From Alphaproteobacteria bacterium (GTDB taxonomy: Bacteria; Pseudomonadota; Alphaproteobacteria; Rhodobacterales; Rhodobacteraceae), in NCBI GenBank assembly GCA_030425945.1, contig JAUHZL010000054.1:1-11017 (forward strand): a DNA stretch of 11,017 nt, given 5' to 3'. Position 1 is the first letter of the stretch, and the number at the start of each line of letters is the position of its first letter. The notes under the pieces are model-generated. The model was given only the letters and a program-made list of their open reading frames with translations, did no database searches and was not told the DNA's origin. Shown here one piece after another: positions 6,477-11,017 of the stretch. Both the position numbers and the translations under genes were made by a program.

Positions 6477-6498
6477 GTGTGGCGTCTTCCTGCCACGC
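6477..6498. promoter_or_regulatory. inverted repeat in the galB leader
   Basis: GTGTGGC and GCCACGC form a 7-base imperfect (6/7) inverted repeat, with a perfect GTGGC/GCCAC core, around an 8-base spacer. It lies 20 bases upstream of the galB ATG. It could be an operator or an RNA hairpin in the leader; the sequence alone does not decide. Confidence 0.35.
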
Positions 6499-6527
6499 GG
6501 CCCGGGGAAAGACCAAATCGGAAGCCG

Positions 6528-6554
6528 GTGACAGGAATAACTTCTTGCTATACC
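6528..6554 (+). promoter_or_regulatory. candidate promoter of the LysR gene
   Basis: GTGACA (6528-6533, 5/6 of the -35) and TATACC (6549-6554, 4/6 of the -10, preceded by TGC as in extended -10 elements) are 15 bases apart, slightly short. The -10 overlaps the candidate LysR box, which would allow autorepression. Confidence 0.35.
6537..6551. promoter_or_regulatory. candidate LysR-type box between galB and the regulator
   Basis: ATAAC-N5-GCTAT is a near-palindrome (4 of 5 bases in the arms) and contains the T-N11-A pattern typical of LysR-type recognition sites. It lies in the 127-base divergent gap, about 80 bases from the galB start and 34 bases from the regulator start. Confidence 0.45.
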
Positions 6555-6584
6555 CCGGGGGAGGCACACGGAACGGGACCCGGC

Positions 6585-7784
6585 ATGGAACGGCTGAACC
6601 TCAGGCATCTGCGCACCTTCCTCGCGGTGGCCGACACCCGCTCGCCGACCGCGGCGGCGGCGCGGGTGCGCGTCTCGCAGCCCGCCGTCACGCAATCGGT
6701 CGCCAAGCTCGAGCGCGAGGCGGGCGGGCCGCTCTTCGACCGCACGCCGCAGGGCTTTTTCCTGACCGGGCGCGGGCGCCTGTTCGAGGCGCGGGTCCGT
6801 CGCGCGCTCGACCGACTGGATGCCGCGCTGGCCGATGCCGCGCCGCGCCTCGCCGTCACCGCGACGGCAGCCCAGTTGCGCGCGCTGGGGGCGATGGTCG
6901 AGGCGCAGAACTTCACGCTGGCGGCCCGCGCGCTGGGTCTGGCGCAACCGACGGTCCACCGCGCGATCAGCCAGCTCGAACAGGACGCGGGGCGGCCGCT
7001 CTTCGAACGCACGTCCTTCGGGCTGGTCGCCACCCGACCGGCGCGGCGGCTGGCGCAGGCGGCGCATCTCGCCTTCGCCGAGATCGCGCAGGCCGAGGCG
7101 GACATGGCCGAAGCCGAGGGGCGCGACGGCGGACGCCTCGTGATCGGCGCGCTGCCGCTGTCGCGCTCGGTCGTGCTGCCCGACGCCATCGCCCGGTTCC
7201 GCGCGCTGCGCCCGACCGCGCCGGTCCGGGTCCTCGACGGGACCTACGACGACCTGCTGACCGGCTTGCGGCGGGGCGACATCGACGTGCTGCTCGGCGC
7301 GCTGCGCGATCCGGCCCCGGTCGAGGATGTCACGCAGGAGGCGCTGTTCCGGGACGGTCTCGCCGTGCTGGCGCGGCCCGGTCATCCGCTGGCGGGGCAG
7401 GCGGGGCTGAGCCTCGCCGGCCTGCTCGACCGGCAGTGGGTGGTGCCGCGCCCGGGCACGCCGTCCCGCGCGCTCTTCGACACGCAGATCGGAACCATGG
7501 GCCTGCCGCTGCCGGAAAGCGTGGTCGAGTGCGGCTCGATCCTGCTGATGCGCGAGATCCTCAGCCGCTCCGACATGCTGGGCTGCATCTCGTCCCGGCA
7601 GGCGGCTGCCGAAGTGTCGCGCGGCCTGCTGGTGCGGCTCGATGTGGGCCATGACTGGCCCGAGCGCGCCATCGGCCTGACGGTGCGCGTGGGCTGGGTG
7701 CCGACCCGCGCGCAGGCGCAGTTCCTCGATCTCCTGCGCGCGGTCTCGTCCGACCTCGACGGCCGGGGCGATCAGGGGGCCTGA
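6585..7784 (+). CDS. LysR-type regulator with two tandem HTH domains
   Basis: A 399-residue regulator, about 100 longer than a normal LysR protein, because it carries two full N-terminal DNA-binding domains. HTH 1 spans about residues 5-64 (LRHLRTFLAVADT, SQPAVTQSVAKLE, FDRTPQGFFLTGRG). HTH 2 spans about 95-153 (QLRALGAMVEAQNFTLAARA, AQPTVHRAISQLE, FERTSFGLVATRPARR). Each is followed by its own helical linker. The effector-binding domain runs from about 183 (GGRLVIGALPLSRS) to about 385. I chose ATG at 6585 because LysR proteins begin this way; in-frame codons upstream run into galB. The ribosome site is weak (GGGA). Divergent from the galB operon, it probably activates or represses that operon in response to the aromatic substrate or a pathway intermediate. 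Its stop overlaps the convergent folate gene by 13 bases. Confidence 0.9.
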   Translation: MERLNLRHLRTFLAVADTRSPTAAAARVRVSQPAVTQSVAKLEREAGGPLFDRTPQGFFLTGRGRLFEARVRRALDRLDAALADAAPRLAVTATAAQLRALGAMVEAQNFTLAARALGLAQPTVHRAISQLEQDAGRPLFERTSFGLVATRPARRLAQAAHLAFAEIAQAEADMAEAEGRDGGRLVIGALPLSRSVVLPDAIARFRALRPTAPVRVLDGTYDDLLTGLRRGDIDVLLGALRDPAPVEDVTQEALFRDGLAVLARPGHPLAGQAGLSLAGLLDRQWVVPRPGTPSRALFDTQIGTMGLPLPESVVECGSILLMREILSRSDMLGCISSRQAAAEVSRGLLVRLDVGHDWPERAIGLTVRVGWVPTRAQAQFLDLLRAVSSDLDGRGDQGA

Positions 7785-8677
7785 CGGGCGCCCGCGTCGG
7801 TCCCCTCGGTCACACCGGCCAGGTACTCGGCCGCGGTCTTGATGCCACCCAGCGGGAAGACATGCAGGCCCGCGATCACGTCCCGGTGCGGCGCCAGCTC
7901 CGCCAGGATGTCGTCGGGGGTGTAGGGCATCACCAGCTTCGTCACGTCCCGCGCGCGCTTCTGCAGCACGCCCAGCGAGGCGCCCACGCCGCAGGCAATC
8001 GCGAACTTGATCAGCGTCTGCAGCTTGGCGGGACCGGCGATCCCGGCATGGACCGGCAGGTGGACCCCGATGGCGCGCAGGCGGGCGATCCAGTCGACCA
8101 GCGGTTGCCCCTCGAACAGGAACTGCGTGACCATCGCCATGTCGGCATCTGTGCGCTCGGAGAAGGCCTGTTTCCACTGCGCGGCCTCGTCCACGAGGCG
8201 CGAGCCGCCGTCCGCGTCGATGTCCCGGTTGCCCTCGGGGTGACCCGCGACGTGCAGCCGGGTGAAGCCTGCCTTGTCGAAAAGCCCGGTTTCCAGAAGC
8301 TGCATCGAGGAGTGGAAGTCGCCCTTCGGCTGCGGCACGCCGCCCGCCAGCACCAGCGCCTCGCGGATGCCCGCCTCGCCCTGGTAGCGCGCGATCCAGT
8401 CTTCCAGCGTGGCGGCGTCGGCGATGATCCGGGCCGGGAAGTGCGGCATCACGGTGAAGCCGTCACCGCTGAGGCGCCGGGCGGTCTCGACCATCTCCTC
8501 GATGGGCGTGCCGTCGATATGGGCGATGTAGATGCGCGTGCCCGCGGGCAGCAGGGCGCGGAAGTCCTCCACCTTGGCGGCGGTGCGCGGCATCACCTCG
8601 ATCGAGAACCCCTCGACGAGGCCGGGCACACCGGCGGCGGGCGCAGCGGTTTTCTTCTTTCCGAAGGGGAGCAGCAT
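7772..8677 (-). CDS. methylenetetrahydrofolate-reductase-like protein (divergent MetF family)
   Basis: A 301-residue TIM-barrel flavoprotein of the MTHFR family, close in length to E. coli MetF. FSIEVMP places Glu27 at the position of catalytic Glu28, AGHPEGN matches the HPE segment, and MVTQFLFEG places Gln185 at folate-contacting Gln183. The usual LRGD motif is LAGG (residues 110-113), so the flavin-near Asp120 equivalent is Gly113. With the unusual short beginning this marks a divergent paralogue rather than the housekeeping enzyme. The family interconverts methylene- and methyl-tetrahydrofolate. Neighbours suggest handling one-carbon units released by O- or S-demethylation, as MetF does beside LigM in Sphingobium, but no demethylase gene is visible. 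ATG at 8677 with AAAGGA 8 bases upstream. It starts 61 bases after the dctM stop, probably cotranscribed with the TRAP genes. Confidence 0.75.
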   Translation of the reverse strand: MLLPFGKKKTAAPAAGVPGLVEGFSIEVMPRTAAKVEDFRALLPAGTRIYIAHIDGTPIEEMVETARRLSGDGFTVMPHFPARIIADAATLEDWIARYQGEAGIREALVLAGGVPQPKGDFHSSMQLLETGLFDKAGFTRLHVAGHPEGNRDIDADGGSRLVDEAAQWKQAFSERTDADMAMVTQFLFEGQPLVDWIARLRAIGVHLPVHAGIAGPAKLQTLIKFAIACGVGASLGVLQKRARDVTKLVMPYTPDDILAELAPHRDVIAGLHVFPLGGIKTAAEYLAGVTEGTDAGARQAP

Positions 8678-8715
8678 GGGATCGGTCCTTTCGGGGCTTG
8701 GTCGGGAACGGGGCA

Positions 8716-8733
8716 GGGGCGGCGGGCCGCCCC
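8716..8733 (-). terminator. GC-rich hairpin between dctM and the folate gene
   Basis: On the minus strand GGGGCGG, a 4-base loop, then CCGCCCC form a perfect 7-bp stem beginning 5 bases after the dctM stop. No U-run follows, so it looks like a messenger stabiliser or partial attenuator rather than a full terminator. Confidence 0.4.
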
Positions 8734-8738
8734 CGCCG

Positions 8739-10046
8739 TCAGCCGAACATCGTGTTCGGCAGGAAGAGCGAGATTTGCGGGAAGGCGATCAGGATGGCGA
8801 GGCAGATCAGCATCATCAGCCAGAACGGCACCACGCCCGCGAAGATCCGCCCGAGCGAGACGTTTGGCGCGACCGACTTCACGATGAAGACGTTCAGCCC
8901 GACCGGGGGCGAGATCAGCCCCATCTCCAGCGCCAGCACCACCAGCACGCCGAACCAGATCGGGTCGATGCCGAGATCGAGGATGATCGGGAAGAAGATC
9001 GGCAGGGTCAGCACCAGCATGGCGAACCCCTCGAGGAAGCAGCCCAGCACGATGTAGATGCCGAGGATCAGCACCAGCACGCCGAGCGTCGAGAGGTTCA
9101 GCGCCTCGATCATGTCACCGACGGCGGTCGGGATGTGCGACAGCGCCATGAACGGGTTGATCAGGTGCGCGGCGATCAGGATCAGCATGACGGTCGCGGT
9201 GGTCACCACGCTGTCCTTCGACGCCAGCCAGAGGTCGCGCAGGCTGAGCGAGCGGGTGACGATCCCGATCAGGATCACCGCGCCCGCGCCGACCGCCGCC
9301 GCCTCGACCGGTGAGAAGAAGCCGCCGTAGATGCCGCCGATGGTCAGCAGGATCACCCCGATGATCGGACCGGCGCCGAGCATGGCGCGCAGCTTCTCGG
9401 GCAGGCTGGTCTTCGGACCGGCGGGGCCGAAGGCCGGGCGGACGAGGCAGATCAGCGTCACCGCGACCACGAAGAGCCCCAGCAGCAGCAGGCCCGGCAG
9501 CACGCCCGCGAGGAACAGCCGCCCGATCGATTGCTCGGTCAGGATGGCGTAGATCACGAAGCCGGTGGAGGGCGGGATCAGGATGCCCAGCGTGCCGCCG
9601 GCCGCGACAACGCCGGTCGACAGCCGCGAGTCGTAGTTGAAGCGGTCCATCTGGGCGAGCGCGACCTTGCCCATCGTCAGGGCCGAGGCGACCGACGAGC
9701 CCGACAGCGCCGCGAAGCCGCCGCAGCCGATCACGGTGGCCGAGGCGAGGCCGCCGCGCACCGACCCGATCACCGCGTAGGCGGCATCGTACAGGCGCCG
9801 GCTCATCCCGGTGATCGAGGCGACGTTGCCCATCAGGATGAAGAGCGGCACGACGACAAGCTCCGGCGAGGAGGCCAGCGTGAAGGTCTCGGAGGCCAGC
9901 AGGCTGGTGGCCGCGTTCAGCCCGTTCAGCGTCCAGATGCCGAAAAAGCCCACTACGAACATCGCGAAGGCGACCGGGATGCGCAGCGCGAGCAGCACGA
10001 ACAGGGTCAGGATGCCGACCAGGCCGATGTTGGCGTCGGTGATCAC
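8739..10046 (-). CDS. dctM: TRAP transporter large permease, DctM
   Basis: A 435-residue, very hydrophobic inner-membrane protein with about a dozen predicted helices, the normal DctM size. Family segments include VPLFILMGNVA (about 65-80), GCGGFAALSGSSVASA (about 108-123), TLGILIPPSTGFVIYA and, near the end, EMGLISPPVGLNVFIVKSV. DctM is the elevator-type transport subunit that moves a carboxylate with sodium ions. I chose GTG at 10046 because AAGGAG lies 7 bases upstream and the start overlaps the dctQ stop in GTGA, a common coupled junction. Longer readings of this frame run antisense-like into dctQ and dctP and are not coding. The substrate cannot be read from the permease; linkage suggests an aromatic or carboxylic acid used by the neighbouring operon. 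Confidence 0.95.
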   Translation of the reverse strand: MITDANIGLVGILTLFVLLALRIPVAFAMFVVGFFGIWTLNGLNAATSLLASETFTLASSPELVVVPLFILMGNVASITGMSRRLYDAAYAVIGSVRGGLASATVIGCGGFAALSGSSVASALTMGKVALAQMDRFNYDSRLSTGVVAAGGTLGILIPPSTGFVIYAILTEQSIGRLFLAGVLPGLLLLGLFVVAVTLICLVRPAFGPAGPKTSLPEKLRAMLGAGPIIGVILLTIGGIYGGFFSPVEAAAVGAGAVILIGIVTRSLSLRDLWLASKDSVVTTATVMLILIAAHLINPFMALSHIPTAVGDMIEALNLSTLGVLVLILGIYIVLGCFLEGFAMLVLTLPIFFPIILDLGIDPIWFGVLVVLALEMGLISPPVGLNVFIVKSVAPNVSLGRIFAGVVPFWLMMLICLAILIAFPQISLFLPNTMFG

Positions 10047-10552
10047 TTCGTGGCTCCTTGCCCGCTGCGCACGTCGAAGCCCCGGAAGGCCAGTTCCAGC
10101 GCCCTGAGCGCCATGCCGAGCGCGGTCAGCAGGCTGAAGCCCACCAGCGCCCACTGGAACCACGCCTTCGGCAGGCGCAGGAGATTGGTCGAAAGGTTGA
10201 GCATGGTCGAGAGCTTGGCGCTCTCCCAGACCGCCCAGGCGAGGGCGACGAAGATGACCGCGCCCATCAGGGCCGCCACGACGTCGATGATCCGGTTCAT
10301 CAGCGGCGGGTAGTAGCGTTCGAAGAGGTCCACCGCGATATGCCCTCCGTTGCGGTCGCACAGCGCCATCGCACCGAACACGAGGATGACCATGACCATG
10401 GTGATCAGGTCCTGGCTGCCATACATCGGGTGCCCGAAGGCGCGGCCGATCACGTCCACGAGGATCACGCCGACCTCGACGATCAGCGCGAGCGCGCCGA
10501 TGGTTGCGGACAGGCCGATGAGCCTGTCCGCGAAGGTGCGAAGAAACAGCAC
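10043..10552 (-). CDS. dctQ: TRAP transporter small permease, DctQ
   Basis: A 169-residue protein with four membrane helices (about 12-34, 50-68, 90-110, 132-152), the standard DctQ layout. Typical features are DVIGRAFGHPMYGSQDL between helices 1 and 2 and CDRNGGHIAVDLF after helix 2. DctQ scaffolds DctM in the inner membrane and helps dock the substrate-binding protein. It starts at a GTG (10552), 12 bases after the dctP stop, with only a weak AGG-type ribosome site; no better start is in frame. Its stop overlaps the dctM start by 4 bases. Confidence 0.92.
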   Translation of the reverse strand: MLFLRTFADRLIGLSATIGALALIVEVGVILVDVIGRAFGHPMYGSQDLITMVMVILVFGAMALCDRNGGHIAVDLFERYYPPLMNRIIDVVAALMGAVIFVALAWAVWESAKLSTMLNLSTNLLRLPKAWFQWALVGFSLLTALGMALRALELAFRGFDVRSGQGATK

Positions 10553-10564
10553 GTACCTGTCCGC

Positions 10565-11017
10565 TTACTTCTGCATCGCGGCGAGGGCCGCTTCCCCGCC
10601 GACGGCGGCGACATAGGCGGCGGTCACGCCCGAGACGGCATCCGCGAAGGCCTGGGCCTCTTCCGGGGTCAGGTCGACGAAGGTGTTGTCCCCGGTGGCG
10701 CGGGCCGCGACGACGGCGGCTTCGCCGGTCGCATTCCACGCCTCTTCGGCGCTCTGCGACAGGCCACGGCCACGGGCCGCGTCGAGCATCGCGCGGGCGT
10801 CGTCCGACAGCCCGTCATAGGCCTGCTGGCCCATCACCGCGAAGAAGGTCAGACGGCCGAGCGGCGCGCCGAGCGTGTAGGACGAAGCCACCTCGTCGAG
10901 CTTGAAGTCGGCCAGCGTGGACGAGCCGGTGAACACGCCGTCGATCAGGCCGGTCTGCAGGGCGTTGTAGACCTGGTTGATCGGCATCTGCACCGGGGTC
11001 GCGCCGAGCGCGGTCGC
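10565..11017 (-). CDS. dctP: TRAP transporter substrate-binding protein, DctP (C-terminal part)
   Basis: Only the last 150 residues are in the window; the frame stays open to base 11017, so the gene starts beyond the right edge. MPINQVYNALQTGLIDG is the conserved DctP signature after the ligand-contacting region, followed by SYTLGAPLGRLTFFAVMGQQ and a helical C-terminus ending in AALAAMQK. DctP proteins are periplasmic, bind the substrate (usually a carboxylate, held by a conserved arginine) and hand it to DctQM. The signal peptide and the main part of the binding pocket are outside the window, so specificity cannot be judged. An internal ATG at 10993 is not the true start. Confidence 0.93.
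   Translation of the reverse strand, partial: ATALGATPVQMPINQVYNALQTGLIDGVFTGSSTLADFKLDEVASSYTLGAPLGRLTFFAVMGQQAYDGLSDDARAMLDAARGRGLSQSAEEAWNATGEAAVVAARATGDNTFVDLTPEEAQAFADAVSGVTAAYVAAVGGEAALAAMQK

Noticed and set aside
6384..6584. Upstream extension of the LysR gene to ATG 6384
   Set aside because: The extension overlaps the galB 5' end antisense and adds residues unlike any LysR N-terminus; MERLNLRHLRTF at 6585 is the family start.
5690..8177. Very long frames (654 codons plus strand, 825 codons minus strand) across galB, lysR and the folate gene
   Set aside because: Low-complexity Arg/Ala/Gly products overlapping three well supported genes in other frames.
8532..9314. Plus-strand open frame rich in Asp, Arg, Gln and His
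   Set aside because: Antisense shadow of the hydrophobic dctM gene, which typically yields charged repetitive products.
10047..10739. N-terminal extension of DctM to 10739
   Set aside because: It is an out-of-frame reading of dctQ and dctP. The GTG at 10046 has a good ribosome site and gives the normal DctM length.
1..11017. CRISPR array, rRNA, insertion sequence or transposase
   Set aside because: I saw no regularly spaced repeats, no rRNA-like sequence, and no transposase or integrase motif in any frame.

Overview
The window joins two unlike pieces of DNA at a tRNA-Ser(GGA) gene (2587-2676, minus strand). Right of the tRNA the sequence is very GC-rich (about two thirds GC by eye), densely coding and rich in operons. 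Gene types, gene order and codon use fit the chromosome of a high-GC alphaproteobacterium, most likely Rhodobacteraceae; this is inferred from protein resemblance, not from a marker gene. Left of the tRNA the base composition falls to roughly half GC. The genes there are an LprI-like protein fragment, a 56-residue AlpA-type regulator and an orphan protein with an AT-hook-like segment. That looks like the end of an integrated element that used the 3' end of the tRNA as its attachment site. No integrase and no second att copy are visible.

From 2773 to 6457 five tightly packed minus-strand genes form one operon. In transcription order they are a PIG-L-type 4-oxalomesaconate hydratase (galB), a 69-residue DUF4287 protein, a two-domain VOC (type I extradiol dioxygenase-like) enzyme, an RraA-type 4-carboxy-4-hydroxy-2-oxoadipate aldolase (galC/ligK) and a PrpF-type 4-oxalomesaconate tautomerase (galD/ligU). 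GalD, GalB and GalC together take 4-oxalomesaconate to pyruvate plus oxaloacetate, the lower route shared by gallate and protocatechuate 4,5-cleavage. The usual LigB-type ring-cleavage enzyme (GalA, LigAB, DesZ) is absent. The XylE-like VOC enzyme sits where it would be expected and keeps all three iron ligands, but its second-shell acid/base histidine is replaced by tyrosine.

The operon is divergent from a LysR-type regulator (6585-7784, plus) that carries two complete LysR helix-turn-helix domains in tandem. The 127-base gap between them holds a candidate LysR box and an inverted repeat. The regulator's stop codon overlaps that of a convergent methylenetetrahydrofolate-reductase-like gene (7772-8677). 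That gene follows a DctP-DctQ-DctM TRAP transporter (8739 to the right edge; DctP is cut by the window end).

A working model (inference): the TRAP system imports an aromatic or carboxylic acid, the VOC enzyme opens the ring, GalD/GalB/GalC finish the breakdown, the LysR protein senses a substrate or intermediate, and the folate enzyme recycles one-carbon units if the substrate is methoxylated (for example 3-O-methylgallate). The VOC enzyme with its altered catalytic residue, the DUF4287 companion and the double-HTH regulator are the least explained and most interesting parts.
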